Part shown: positions 45,780-55,445 of the stretch, piece by piece
Numbering within the stretch: position 1 is the stretch's first letter
Layout of the letters: each line of letters starts with the position of its first letter
NCBI GenBank assembly: GCA_024693925.1
Contig: JAILKH010000040.1
Coordinates: 1 to 64,000 of the forward strand
DNA length: 64,000 nt
From: Lachnospiraceae bacterium
Lineage (GTDB): Bacteria; Bacillota; Clostridia; Lachnospirales; Lachnospiraceae
Direction: 5' to 3'
Notes under the pieces: generated by a model
Told to the model about the DNA's origin: nothing
What the model saw: the letters and a program-made list of their open reading frames with translations, nothing else
The model's database searches: none
Position numbers and translations under genes: made by a program

Positions 45780-46991
45780 ATGTTTACGGAATATTTCTTT
45801 TTTTTAAGGGATCATGAAATGGATATATCGCTTTCGGAATGGCTTACTCTTATCGAAGCAGTCGATAAGGGACTTACGCATGCATCCATTACCGAGTTTT
45901 ATTATATTTCGAGAATGATATTGTGTAAATCCGAGAACGAATTCGATAAATATGATCTGCTTTTTAATGAATATTTTAAAGGAATACATACGGAGCCCGA
46001 AGATGTTTCGAAGCAAATGAAGAAATGGCTGGACAAGAGTGATTTTGCCCAAAATGCCGAGCAGGAGATGATGAAAAAACTTATTGACGGTGAAGTTAAC
46101 CGTATAGAAGAAACAAAGGAAGAGGTGCTGGAAAAGTTCCGGGAGAGACAAAAAGATCAGGAGTCGGAACATAACGGCGGAAATCAATGGATCGGTACAA
46201 TGGGAAATTCCTCTTTCGGTAATCTTGGGGGTCATATGGGTGGGGTCCGTATAGGAGGAACTACCGGATATCAGTCGGCATTTCAGGTTATAGGTGAAAG
46301 AAAATTCAGGGATTTCAGAAATGACAGGGTTCTCGATAACCGGCAGTTTCAGGTCGCACTTAGAAAGTTGCGTCAGTTTTCATCGAGATTGGATGTTCCC
46401 AAAACCGAACTTGATATAAACGGTACTATTGATAAGACCTGTAATAACGGCGGATGCTTACAGATAGTTTTTGACAGACCAAGGAAGAATACGGTTAAGC
46501 TTCTGCTTTTGATGGATTCGGGCGGAACAATGATCCCGTACAGTAATCTTCTCAATGAGTTGTTTCAGTCCGTTAACAAGTCAAATCACTTCAAGGATGT
46601 AAAGACTTACTATTTTCATAACTGTATTTATGCAAGGCTCTATAATACGCCGGAATGTGAGTTCGGAGACTGGATAGAAACGGAATGGATGTTTAAGAAT
46701 CTGGACAGTGATTATAAGGTCATAATAGTGGGAGATGCCGCCATGGCACCGGAGGAATTGTATTCGGATACCGGAAATTATCGTGGTCCCAATGACGGCT
46801 TATCCGGGTATGAATGGCTTAAACTGATGAAAAGACATTATAAAAGGATATTATGGTTAAATCCTAAAATGGCACCCGGTCACGCCCCCTGGAGAGAGGC
46901 GGAAACTGCCGTTAAAGGTTTGTTTAAAATGAACAGATTAACGGTGGATGGGCTTAAGGATGGAATGAAATATCTGATGCAAACCCGATAA
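45780..46991 (+). CDS. CoxE-like von Willebrand A domain protein
   Basis: I choose ATG at 45780, with CGGAG 10 bases upstream; a TTG at 45771 is too close to it. The 403-residue protein has an N-terminal helical region (about 1-130), a glycine-rich linker (NSSFGNLGGHMGGVRIGG), and a VWA domain from about 235. The metal-ion-dependent adhesion motif reads LLLLMDSGGTM, a DxGGT variant of DxSxS. It ends with a normal VWA core (KVIIVGDAAMAP, WLNPKMAPG). It is the probable partner of the MoxR ATPase upstream, 75 bases away. Confidence 0.85.
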   Translation: MFTEYFFFLRDHEMDISLSEWLTLIEAVDKGLTHASITEFYYISRMILCKSENEFDKYDLLFNEYFKGIHTEPEDVSKQMKKWLDKSDFAQNAEQEMMKKLIDGEVNRIEETKEEVLEKFRERQKDQESEHNGGNQWIGTMGNSSFGNLGGHMGGVRIGGTTGYQSAFQVIGERKFRDFRNDRVLDNRQFQVALRKLRQFSSRLDVPKTELDINGTIDKTCNNGGCLQIVFDRPRKNTVKLLLLMDSGGTMIPYSNLLNELFQSVNKSNHFKDVKTYYFHNCIYARLYNTPECEFGDWIETEWMFKNLDSDYKVIIVGDAAMAPEELYSDTGNYRGPNDGLSGYEWLKLMKRHYKRILWLNPKMAPGHAPWREAETAVKGLFKMNRLTVDGLKDGMKYLMQTR

Positions 46992-47059
46992 AGGGAATAA
47001 TTTATCCGAAATAATGATAGAATTAAGTATGTCATAGAATGGGAGGATAAGAATATAAA

Positions 47060-48121
47060 ATGTATAAGGTAATGATTGTTGATGATAATATGACTAACCT
47101 TATAATGGCTAAAAAGATACTGGAAGAAACCTATGATGTGGTTCCCGTATCCGCCGGTAAGACGGCGCTGGAATTTCTCCATGATATGCCGGATCCTCCG
47201 GATATAATACTTTTGGATGTTGATATGCCGGATGTAAACGGCTTCTATGTATTAAGTGAAATGAAGAACGATCCTAGGCTTTCCGAGGTGAGAGTGATTT
47301 TCCTTACAGCTCAGGATGATCCGACTACGGAGGTGGAGGGTTATTTTCTCGGAGCCATCGATTATATCAAGAAGCCTTACACGACTGCGCTTTTACGTAA
47401 GAGACTGGAAGTGCATGTTTCCAATATAGAAGCTACCCGTAAACTGAAAAAGTTAAATGAGAATCTTCAAACCACGCTTAAAGAGAAGGTTCAGAATATC
47501 GCGGGTCTGGAATATGCCATGGTTGAAATGTATTCTTCTCTTATGGGAAGCCGTTCCCATGTTATAGCGGAGCACAGTGAGAGAGTACAGAAGTATATGG
47601 AATTGTTTCTTACCGAGATCATGAAGACCGGAAGATATAATATAATGGAAGAAGATAAAGAGATGCTGGTGTATGCAAGTAAATTACATGATATGGGCAA
47701 GATATGTATGACAGACCGCTGTATTGCCGATATGGTAGATCTCAGTCTTCAGGAGAAGGAGTTTAATCATGCCCATACCATTATGGGTGCAGAAGCTTGT
47801 AAAAAAGTTACAAATGCAATTACAGGCAGTAAATTTCTGATATATATATATAATATGTGCCGTTATCATCATGAAAGATGGGATGGAAAGGGGTATCCGG
47901 ATCGCATTATGACTACGGATATCCCACTGGAAGCACGTATTCTTACAATAGTTAACAGCTACGATAATTTCAGATTTAATAATGATGGCGGAACCCCTCT
48001 TACGCATACAGAGGCTGTAAAAAGGATATCGTTGTGGAGCGGTACGCATTATGATCCGGATCTGGTTGAGTTGTTTTTATCGGTTTCGGATCTGTTTGAA
48101 AATGCCGCTGATAAGGATTGA
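47060..48121 (+). CDS. Response regulator with HD-GYP c-di-GMP phosphodiesterase domain
   Basis: The 353-residue protein joins a receiver (residues 1-120; acidic pair at 8-9, phospho-acceptor Asp53 in LLDVDMP, KKP at 112-114) to an HD-GYP domain. The metal motif is His210-Asp211 (KLHDMGK), followed by HTIMGAEA, YHHERWDGKGYP and ARILTIVNSYD. HD-GYP enzymes hydrolyse c-di-GMP. The N-terminal phosphorylation probably switches this. GGGAGGATAAG precedes the ATG. The kinase genes follow directly. Confidence 0.93.
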   Translation: MYKVMIVDDNMTNLIMAKKILEETYDVVPVSAGKTALEFLHDMPDPPDIILLDVDMPDVNGFYVLSEMKNDPRLSEVRVIFLTAQDDPTTEVEGYFLGAIDYIKKPYTTALLRKRLEVHVSNIEATRKLKKLNENLQTTLKEKVQNIAGLEYAMVEMYSSLMGSRSHVIAEHSERVQKYMELFLTEIMKTGRYNIMEEDKEMLVYASKLHDMGKICMTDRCIADMVDLSLQEKEFNHAHTIMGAEACKKVTNAITGSKFLIYIYNMCRYHHERWDGKGYPDRIMTTDIPLEARILTIVNSYDNFRFNNDGGTPLTHTEAVKRISLWSGTHYDPDLVELFLSVSDLFENAADKD

Positions 48122-48129
48122 CTTGGAAT

Positions 48130-50238
48130 ATGAAGGATTTTATTCGGAATTTAAAGGTTAAATATTTCGGTGATGATCTTGCTACCGAAGTTAAAATATA
48201 TAACGGTATGCATTTGATAATGATAGCAGCTTTATTGTTATCAACAATATTGATGCATGTTTTTTTTCCTACACAGAGAGTTTTTTTAATAACTGCAGCA
48301 ACTGCTACAGCTTCTCTTTTTACTTTTTATATAGGTAATTCCACCGGGAAATTTGAACTTCATGCCATTATCATGTCTTGTATCATCAATCTTATTTTCT
48401 TTCCGATGATATTCTTTGAATACAACAGGATTTATTTTTGTATTCCCATATATTTTATATTCGGGCTTATTTACAATGCTTTTTTACTTTCCGAAAAAAC
48501 AGCTTTTATACTTAGCTTTATTGATATTCTGGGATATATTACAGTCATTTATGCCGGAGAAATGAGCCGTCCTTTAAACTTAGAGATCGGGAATGAAACC
48601 TTTAAGGATTATATGGCTGTATTTGTGGGAATATGTATTGTTTCACTTTCTTGCGGTCTGGCGGTAAGATACAGAATGTATATTTACAGAAAAGAAGAAG
48701 AGGAGCTGGAGAAGCTTCATGTTGAGGCTATGGATGCTTATGTTAATATGGATATTTTTCTTATCAATATGTCCCATGAGATAAGAACCCCCATGAATGC
48801 CATAATAGGCACTATAGAATTATTGCTGGATCAGAATGTTAACGATCATGTAAAGGAATGTGTTTATAATATTCTTAATTCTTCCAATGCACTGTTGTCA
48901 TTAACGGATGAGGTTATGGATCTTTCCAAATCGGGTTCTCAGGATATTACCATATATAATGCAAGATTTGATCTTTCCAAGCTGCTTATGGAGATCATAA
49001 ACATGACTTCGGTGCGCTTGATGGATTCGGGGATCAAATTTCAGGTGGAGATTGAAAGTAATCTCCCCAGATATGCGTACGGTGACGGACCGAGATTAAG
49101 ACAGGTTTTTATAAATATTCTTAATAATGCCGTTAAATACACGAAGGAGGGGCGTATACTTCTGAAAGTCTTTTCCGAACCTATTGATGATGATGAAATA
49201 ATGCTCAAGGCAGAGGTTGAAGATACCGGGATCGGTATTAAGTCCGAAAATATACCTCATTTATTTGAATTATATAAGCGCATCGATCTGACGGAAGACG
49301 GTCTTAATGCTGTGGAAGGTACAGGCCTGGGGCTGGCAATATGTAAAGAGATAATCGATAAAATGGATGGGGAGATAACTGTCAGAAGCAGTTATCATGT
49401 GGGAAGTAATTTTGGCTTTTGTGTTCCGCTTCAGGAGGATTCCGGTGAAAGGATAGTAACCCTGGCGGATAAGGATTCTTTAAAGGTTTTGATATATTTA
49501 TCGGATGATGATGAATGTATTTTGCTTAAAAAGATATTTAATACACTTTCGGTTGAGTCGAAAATAGTTGAAAACAAAAGGAATTTTGAAAATGAAGTAA
49601 TTATGGGTGATCATACCCACATATTTATTTCCGTGCAGCAGTATTACGGAAATATGAGATTCCTTGAACGGGAATTTAAAGATAAACATTTGGTCATCAT
49701 AGCCGGCCTTAATGAATCGGTATCGGTTAATAAAATTGGGTTTGTCATGACACGTCCCATAAATATTCTCGGAGTTACGGCCGTTCTTATGAATAAGGAC
49801 TCAACATATTCAAGAGAAGTGATCAAAGAAGGGAAATTTGAATGTCCCGATGCCACCATACTTGTAGTGGATGATAATCTTACAAATTTAAATGTGGCAG
49901 GGGGAATCTTAAGAAAATACGGGGCCACCGTTCATACAGCATTGAGTGGCAAGGAATGTCTGGATATACTGGAGCGGGAAAAGGTGGATATTGTTTATCT
50001 TGATTATATGATGCCGGAAATGAACGGGATAGATACCCTTATGGAGATACGTAAATTAAACGGGGGAGAACTGGCAGACCTTCCCGTAGTTTCTCTTACC
50101 GCTAATGTTGTAAACGGTGCTAAAGAAATGTTTTTGGAAGCCGGCTTTTCGGATTTTATAAGTAAGCCTATAAATATAGAGAAAATAGAGAAATCGTTAA
50201 AAAATTTACTGCCATCCGATTTAATACAATATAAATGA
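48130..50238 (+). CDS. Hybrid sensor histidine kinase 1 with pseudo-receiver and receiver
   Basis: ATG 48130 gives 702 residues; a TTG at 48118 overlapping the previous stop is an alternative. It has about six membrane helices within residues 20-185. A dimerisation domain follows with His216 (NMSHEIRTPMNAIIG), then an ATPase (NILNNAVKY, DTGIGI, GTGLGLAI) and a degenerate receiver-like domain (about 453-560) where the phospho-Asp position reads THIFISVQQ. A true receiver ends the protein with Asp625 (VYLDYMMPEMNG). It is encoded next to an HD-GYP regulator and a paralogous kinase, suggesting a relay. The sensed signal is unknown. Confidence 0.9.
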   Translation: MKDFIRNLKVKYFGDDLATEVKIYNGMHLIMIAALLLSTILMHVFFPTQRVFLITAATATASLFTFYIGNSTGKFELHAIIMSCIINLIFFPMIFFEYNRIYFCIPIYFIFGLIYNAFLLSEKTAFILSFIDILGYITVIYAGEMSRPLNLEIGNETFKDYMAVFVGICIVSLSCGLAVRYRMYIYRKEEEELEKLHVEAMDAYVNMDIFLINMSHEIRTPMNAIIGTIELLLDQNVNDHVKECVYNILNSSNALLSLTDEVMDLSKSGSQDITIYNARFDLSKLLMEIINMTSVRLMDSGIKFQVEIESNLPRYAYGDGPRLRQVFINILNNAVKYTKEGRILLKVFSEPIDDDEIMLKAEVEDTGIGIKSENIPHLFELYKRIDLTEDGLNAVEGTGLGLAICKEIIDKMDGEITVRSSYHVGSNFGFCVPLQEDSGERIVTLADKDSLKVLIYLSDDDECILLKKIFNTLSVESKIVENKRNFENEVIMGDHTHIFISVQQYYGNMRFLEREFKDKHLVIIAGLNESVSVNKIGFVMTRPINILGVTAVLMNKDSTYSREVIKEGKFECPDATILVVDDNLTNLNVAGGILRKYGATVHTALSGKECLDILEREKVDIVYLDYMMPEMNGIDTLMEIRKLNGGELADLPVVSLTANVVNGAKEMFLEAGFSDFISKPINIEKIEKSLKNLLPSDLIQYK

Positions 50239-50257
50239 TAACGGGCATAGGAATAAT

Positions 50258-53044
50258 ATGAAATTAAAAGATAATAAATTTTTCAAAAGGATAATTGAAT
50301 ATTTTAATGATGAGAACATTCCTATGATCAATAAGAAATTCTTTCTTATTGTCAGTTTTGTTATTCCTGTGTTGTTATTTGTGTTATTGTCGTTTTTTCC
50401 GGGCAGGTTTAATGTATATGTTATCATCATTGATGTATCTTACATATTTTTTCTGCTGGGACTGTCTTATATCGTATACAGATACGGAGAATACAAGCTG
50501 GCATCTTATATACTGAGTATTGTTACCTGTTTTATTATATTTCCACTGATTTTTTTGATCACAGGATATATTTATAACGGAGTTACGGTGCTTCTTGCGA
50601 CGGCTATTATACTTACCTGTTTCCTGATAGAGGACAGGGGAGTGTGGATAATAGTACCTATGGAATTGGTATATTATGGGTTTATGCTGTCAGAGTGTTA
50701 TAAAAAACGTGAATTATTGGACTGTTATTTCCAATACGGTTATAGTTTCACGGAGAAAATCCTGAATTTTCTGTATGCCTGTCTGGTGCCTGTATTTATT
50801 GTAACTTATCAGACTTATATTTTTAAAAGGATCAAGATAAAAAAAGAGCAATCATATATTTCAATAAGAAATTCCGAACTTTCCAAAATACGTTTTCTTG
50901 CAAATATGACGCATGAAATCCGTAATCCCATGAATGCAATAGTCGGCATGAATGAGCTTATCCTTAAAGAAGAGCTTACCCCGGGCATTAAAGAACAGGC
51001 TCTGGTAATAAAAGAGGCTTCTTCACAATTATTAAGAATTGTAAATAATATACTGATATACAGTAAGCTTAATTCCAATAAATGGGAAGCTTTGCCCGTC
51101 AAGTACAGTTTTAAAGAGCTGATGAAAGAAGTTATTGATAATGTTTCAAGAGGTCTGCAGGAGGAAGGCGCAGAATTCTATGTTTTTGTTGATAGAAATA
51201 TTCCCACATATCTGTTCGGTGATTCTCAGGGAGTTAAACAGATTTTTATGTATCTTCTGTATAATTCCATACAACAGACGGTAAGACGAAGTATGTCTCT
51301 TGAAATAAAAGCCGAAAAGAATATCGAAGAACATACCCTTAGATTTAAATGCAGGATAGCGGAAACGGGATCGGGAATGCCCGAGGCAGATGTGGATTCT
51401 TTGCTGGGGGCATTTAATAAATATGATTCCAGAAGAAATGCTACACTTAAGGGTCTGGGGCTTGAAATATCCATTTGTAATGAACTGCTGGCCATGATGG
51501 ATGGCTTTTTGAAGATAGAGAGTGTAGTTGATGTAGGAACCGCCATTGTTTTTGAATTTTCAAATTATATAATCGATGATACTCCCATGTTATCGGTAGA
51601 TGAAACAATGGAAAGGCACGTTCTTGTTTATCTTCATGATAAGGATGAAGAAGTTATCTGGAAACGGCTTATGGGAGATATTAAGATAAGTCCCGTGTAT
51701 GCGGCAGGGCCCGTTGCTTTTAATAATGAGATATCCGATCATCGTTATACACATATATTTATATGGGAGAAGGATTATTTAACCCTTAAGGATGTTATAG
51801 ATCATATGATGTGTCAGGATATAACATATATAATTACGGATTATGCGCATGTATACAGGGACTTCGGAGAATGCAGAATAATCAGAAAGCCTCTCAGCTG
51901 TCTGAATATCGTGGAGATATTAAACGGTAAGTGGTCAGCGCAGGATTACAGTCATACAAGAACTTCCGAGAGATATATTTTCCCGGAGGCAAGGATATTG
52001 GTGGTGGATGACAGCCTTGTAAACCAGAAAGTTTTAAGCAGTTCGCTGGAGAATTACGAAATTTATGCCAAATGTGTGTCCAGTGGGAAAGAGTGTCTTA
52101 ATATTTTGAAAACTGAGGAATATGATATTATCCTGCTGGATCATCTTATGCCGGATATGGATGGTATTGAAACCCTGCGAAGGATCAAGCAGATACCCGG
52201 GCATAACTCCAAGATCCCCGTACTTTGCGTTACAGCCGAGCTTGGCAGGGATGTGGGTGAGCGGCTGATGGAAATGGGTTTTGACGATTATATAGCAAAG
52301 CCGGTTAAGGATTATCATCTGGCAAGGCTTTTGAAGCAGTATTTGCCTGATGAGCTTGCGGTAACCGTATCCGATTCGGAGCCCCAGGAGAAAAATATTA
52401 AGAAGGAACAGGAGAAGGAGGTTGAAGAGAATCCTTTGGAGCTTGATACGGTAAAGGGTATCGAGAATGTGGGAGGTTCCGAAGAAGTATATTATGTGGT
52501 ATTAAATACATACTATTATGAAGGTATGGAGAAATGGAAAGCTGTCCCCACTCAGTTTCTTAATGGAGATATGCCGCTTTTCATTACCAATGTTCATGCG
52601 CTTAAAAGCAGTTCCGCCAGTATAGGAGCTTATGTTATTTCCGAGAAATTTAAAAAATTTGAATTTGCGGGGAAGGAAAATAATTGGGAATATATTGAGG
52701 CTAATCTTGATGAAACAATGGAACAGTTCAGAGTCCTTTTGGAAATGATAAGGGAGCTGCTTATACAAAAAGGTGTTTTCGAAAATAATGATACGGTATC
52801 CAAGGAGTTGAGTGCACAGGAGGAAAAGACACTGGATCCCGGGATCATAACAGAAATGCAGACGTCGCTTAATAATGTGAATCTGAAACGATGTGAAGAA
52901 ATCCTTGATTCACTGTATGGGGTTAATTTCGGTAATGATATTAATGTGATGATCAAACAGATGAAGGATGCCTATGATATGTTTGATTATCATACGGTTA
53001 AAGATATTTTAATAAAAATCATTGATATTGTTGATATAAAATGA
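50258..53044 (+). CDS. Hybrid sensor histidine kinase 2 with pseudo-receiver, receiver and HPt
   Basis: The 928-residue protein is laid out like kinase 1: membrane helices in residues 25-185, His219 (NMTHEIRNPMNAIVG), an ATPase (LLYNSIQQT, ETGSGMP, GLGLEISI), and a receiver-like domain without phospho-Asp (THIFIWEKD). A true receiver has Asp628 (LLDHLMPDMDG), and an HPt domain with His780 (NVHALKSSSASIGA) ends it. The ATPase G1 box is altered (ETGSGMP, not DTGIG), so kinase activity may be weak. The receiver plus HPt gives a relay to another regulator, with the HD-GYP protein the nearest candidate. It begins 20 bases after kinase 1. Confidence 0.9.
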   Translation: MKLKDNKFFKRIIEYFNDENIPMINKKFFLIVSFVIPVLLFVLLSFFPGRFNVYVIIIDVSYIFFLLGLSYIVYRYGEYKLASYILSIVTCFIIFPLIFLITGYIYNGVTVLLATAIILTCFLIEDRGVWIIVPMELVYYGFMLSECYKKRELLDCYFQYGYSFTEKILNFLYACLVPVFIVTYQTYIFKRIKIKKEQSYISIRNSELSKIRFLANMTHEIRNPMNAIVGMNELILKEELTPGIKEQALVIKEASSQLLRIVNNILIYSKLNSNKWEALPVKYSFKELMKEVIDNVSRGLQEEGAEFYVFVDRNIPTYLFGDSQGVKQIFMYLLYNSIQQTVRRSMSLEIKAEKNIEEHTLRFKCRIAETGSGMPEADVDSLLGAFNKYDSRRNATLKGLGLEISICNELLAMMDGFLKIESVVDVGTAIVFEFSNYIIDDTPMLSVDETMERHVLVYLHDKDEEVIWKRLMGDIKISPVYAAGPVAFNNEISDHRYTHIFIWEKDYLTLKDVIDHMMCQDITYIITDYAHVYRDFGECRIIRKPLSCLNIVEILNGKWSAQDYSHTRTSERYIFPEARILVVDDSLVNQKVLSSSLENYEIYAKCVSSGKECLNILKTEEYDIILLDHLMPDMDGIETLRRIKQIPGHNSKIPVLCVTAELGRDVGERLMEMGFDDYIAKPVKDYHLARLLKQYLPDELAVTVSDSEPQEKNIKKEQEKEVEENPLELDTVKGIENVGGSEEVYYVVLNTYYYEGMEKWKAVPTQFLNGDMPLFITNVHALKSSSASIGAYVISEKFKKFEFAGKENNWEYIEANLDETMEQFRVLLEMIRELLIQKGVFENNDTVSKELSAQEEKTLDPGIITEMQTSLNNVNLKRCEEILDSLYGVNFGNDINVMIKQMKDAYDMFDYHTVKDILIKIIDIVDIK

Positions 53045-53072
53045 TTAAAATAATTCAGGTGAGGTGATTAAA

Positions 53073-53903
53073 ATGGGAGAAATTTATGAAAAGCTTTTAC
53101 GTTGTCATAAAAGTGTTAAAGAGAGGATAAAGTTTAAACCCAAGGTTGCCCTGGTACTGGGGTCGGGACTTGGTGATTACGGTAAGGATATCCGGGTTGA
53201 GGATACATTGCCCTATGATCAAATAGAGGATTTTCCGGTATCCACAGTGCCCGGTCATGCGGGACAGTTTATTTTCGGTTATGTAGGAGAAGTTCCGGTG
53301 GTATGTATGCAGGGAAGGGTACATTTTTATGAAGGATATCCTATTTCGGATGTTGTTCTGCCTACAAGACTCATGCGCCTTATGGGAGCAGATTATCTTT
53401 TTTTGACAAATGCATCCGGAGGTATAAATACTGATTTTGGTGCAGGTACTTTTATGCTGATAAGGGATCATATTTCCTGTTTTGCACCCAATCCTCTTAT
53501 CGGACAGAATATAGAGGAACTTGGCACCAGATTTCCGGATATGAGTGAGGTTTATAATAAGGAGTTGTCGGCTATAGTGAAACAATCGGCCGCAGACTTG
53601 AACATTGATATTAAAGAAGGTGTATATGCACAGCTTACAGGCCCGTCTTTTGAAACGCCTGCCGAGATCAGGATGCTTAAAACTCTTGGGGCGGATGCAG
53701 TCGGTATGAGTACGGTGGTTGAAGCCATAGCCGGTAATCATTGCGGATTTAAGATCTGCGGAATTTCATGTGTATGTAATCTCGCTGCAGGTTTGTCTTT
53801 AAATCCCCTGTCCCATGAAGAGGTGCAGGCAGCTGCAAATGCAGCAGCTCCTTTATTTAAGCAGCTTGTATCCGAATCAATAATCCGTATAGGAAATATA
53901 TAG
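53073..53903 (+). CDS. Purine nucleoside phosphorylase (trimeric type)
   Basis: I choose ATG at 53073 with GAGGTG 6 bases upstream; the GTG at 53064 is within that site. The 276-residue protein is a PNP-I enzyme: VALVLGSGLGDYG, the phosphate region VSTVPGHAGQFIFG, QGRVHFYEGYPISDVVLPTR, LTNASGGI and DAVGMSTVVEAIAGNHCG. It cleaves inosine/guanosine-type nucleosides with phosphate. It heads the salvage set, 29 bases after kinase 2. Confidence 0.95.
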   Translation: MGEIYEKLLRCHKSVKERIKFKPKVALVLGSGLGDYGKDIRVEDTLPYDQIEDFPVSTVPGHAGQFIFGYVGEVPVVCMQGRVHFYEGYPISDVVLPTRLMRLMGADYLFLTNASGGINTDFGAGTFMLIRDHISCFAPNPLIGQNIEELGTRFPDMSEVYNKELSAIVKQSAADLNIDIKEGVYAQLTGPSFETPAEIRMLKTLGADAVGMSTVVEAIAGNHCGFKICGISCVCNLAAGLSLNPLSHEEVQAAANAAAPLFKQLVSESIIRIGNI

Positions 53904-53927
53904 AAAGGTTGATTTTATATTAATATT

Positions 53928-55004
53928 ATGAAGAGTATAAAATTATCCCCTTTGATCCTTTGCGCTTTATGTATATTTATACTTACGCTTTCAGGCTGCG
54001 GCGGAAAGGTTGATATTGCTTTTATTACAGATATGGGAACCGTATCCGATGGTTCCTTTAATCAGGGATCCTACGAGGGAGCATTAAATTATGCGGAAAA
54101 TAATGATAAACAGATAAAGGTGTATGAACCACAGGGGGCTTCAAATTCCGATTATCTTAAAGAGATAAGATCGGCAGTAAAAGACGGAGCAAAGGTTGTG
54201 GTTTGTGCAGGTACTTTGTTTGAAGAAAGTATTTATACGGCTCAAAAAAAATATCCTAAGGTTGATTTTATTCTGGTGGATGGTATACCTCATGATGATA
54301 AAGGCAAGGACTTTACCATAAAGGATAATACAATGCCTATTATGTTTTCGGAGGAAGAAGCCGGATTTTTGGCGGGATACGCCGCTGTCAGAGACGGAAA
54401 TACCGAACTTGGATTTGTTGGAGGAACAAATCAGGAATCGGTGGAACAGTTTGGATACGGTTACGTACAGGGAGCTGATTATGCAGCTATAGAAATGGGA
54501 GTAAATGTAAGGGTGAAGTATTGTTATGCCAATACTTTTCTGGAAGATGATAATGTGAAAAATATGGCAGAAGCCTGGTATAACGGAGGCACACAGATCA
54601 TCTTTGCCTGCGGAGGAGCTATGGGAAGATCCGTTATTGCGGCGGCAGAGGAGTCGGGGGGCAAGATAATAGGCGTTGATATAGATCAAAGCCGGATATC
54701 GGAGACTGTTGTGACCTCCGCAAAAAAAATGCTTGGCAATGCTGTATATATGGGACTGGAGAAAAAATTTTCGGAGAATTTTACCGGCGGAGCCGTTTAT
54801 GAGATGGAGGCCGAAAATAATGGTATAGGTCTTGAAATGGAGAATTCAAGATTTGAGAAGTTTGATGAGGAGTTATATAATGCCATATACGAACAATTGG
54901 CCTCGGGAAGAATAGAGCCTTACAGTTCAACGGATTTCGGTAATACTTCGGATCTGGAGCTGGTTAATACTGAAGTTTTTTATCTGGAGTTGAATAATGA
55001 TTGA
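53928..55004 (+). CDS. BMP-family nucleoside-binding lipoprotein (PnrA-like)
   Basis: A signal peptide with lipobox LTLSGCGG anchors this 358-residue protein. The BMP fold follows: DIAFITDMGTVSDGSFNQGS, the region AGTLFEESIYTAQKKYP, EEEAGFLAGYAAV, GFVGGTNQESVEQFGYG. PnrA-like proteins bind purine nucleosides. No ABC permease or ATPase gene is next to it, so it either shares a transporter or acts as a sensor. Its end overlaps cdd by 8 bases. Confidence 0.93.
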   Translation: MKSIKLSPLILCALCIFILTLSGCGGKVDIAFITDMGTVSDGSFNQGSYEGALNYAENNDKQIKVYEPQGASNSDYLKEIRSAVKDGAKVVVCAGTLFEESIYTAQKKYPKVDFILVDGIPHDDKGKDFTIKDNTMPIMFSEEEAGFLAGYAAVRDGNTELGFVGGTNQESVEQFGYGYVQGADYAAIEMGVNVRVKYCYANTFLEDDNVKNMAEAWYNGGTQIIFACGGAMGRSVIAAAEESGGKIIGVDIDQSRISETVVTSAKKMLGNAVYMGLEKKFSENFTGGAVYEMEAENNGIGLEMENSRFEKFDEELYNAIYEQLASGRIEPYSSTDFGNTSDLELVNTEVFYLELNND

Positions 55005-55425
55005 AGAACGCTTGATAGAGGCGGCTTTTGAAGGCCGTAATAATGCTTATGCACCATATTCCGAATACAGGGTAGGAGCAGCACTTTTAACTGAAAATAA
55101 TGAGATCATTACCGGATGTAATGTTGAGAATTCATCCTACGGGCTTTGTAATTGTGCTGAAAGAACCGCAGTCTTTAAGGCTGTGAGTGCAGGTGCAAAG
55201 AGGTTTAAGGCAATTGCCGTTGCAGGGGGGAAGAACTGCTGTAAGGAGCAAGGGGATGAAACGGAGGATTATGCTTATCCATGTGGAGCCTGCAGACAGG
55301 TACTCAGGGAATTCTGCTCACCTTTGGAGTTTAAGGTGATAGTGGCAAGAAGTAAAACAGATTATAAGGTGTATACTTTAGAGCAATTACTGCCGGACAG
55401 TTTTGGTCCGGATTCTTTGGTTTAG
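54997..55425 (+). CDS. cdd: Cytidine deaminase
   Basis: Cdd converts cytidine or deoxycytidine to uridine or deoxyuridine. The 142-residue protein has the zinc motif NCAERTAVFKAV (Cys ligand and catalytic Glu) and PCGACRQVLREF (two Cys), with substrate region NVENSSYGLC. It overlaps the BMP gene by 8 bases, so the two are coupled. Confidence 0.96.
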   Translation: MIEERLIEAAFEGRNNAYAPYSEYRVGAALLTENNEIITGCNVENSSYGLCNCAERTAVFKAVSAGAKRFKAIAVAGGKNCCKEQGDETEDYAYPCGACRQVLREFCSPLEFKVIVARSKTDYKVYTLEQLLPDSFGPDSLV

Positions 55426-55445
55426 ATACAGGAGGGTATTAATTT

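Noticed and set aside
46989..47012. Sigma-28-like promoter (TAAA and TCCGAAAT) before the HD-GYP gene
   Set aside because: The spacer is only 12 bases instead of about 15 and the TAAA overlaps a stop codon, so the match is not credible.
53097..53741. 214-codon minus-strand frame inside the purine nucleoside phosphorylase gene
   Set aside because: It is the antisense of a conserved enzyme with complete motifs; no domain or start signal supports it.
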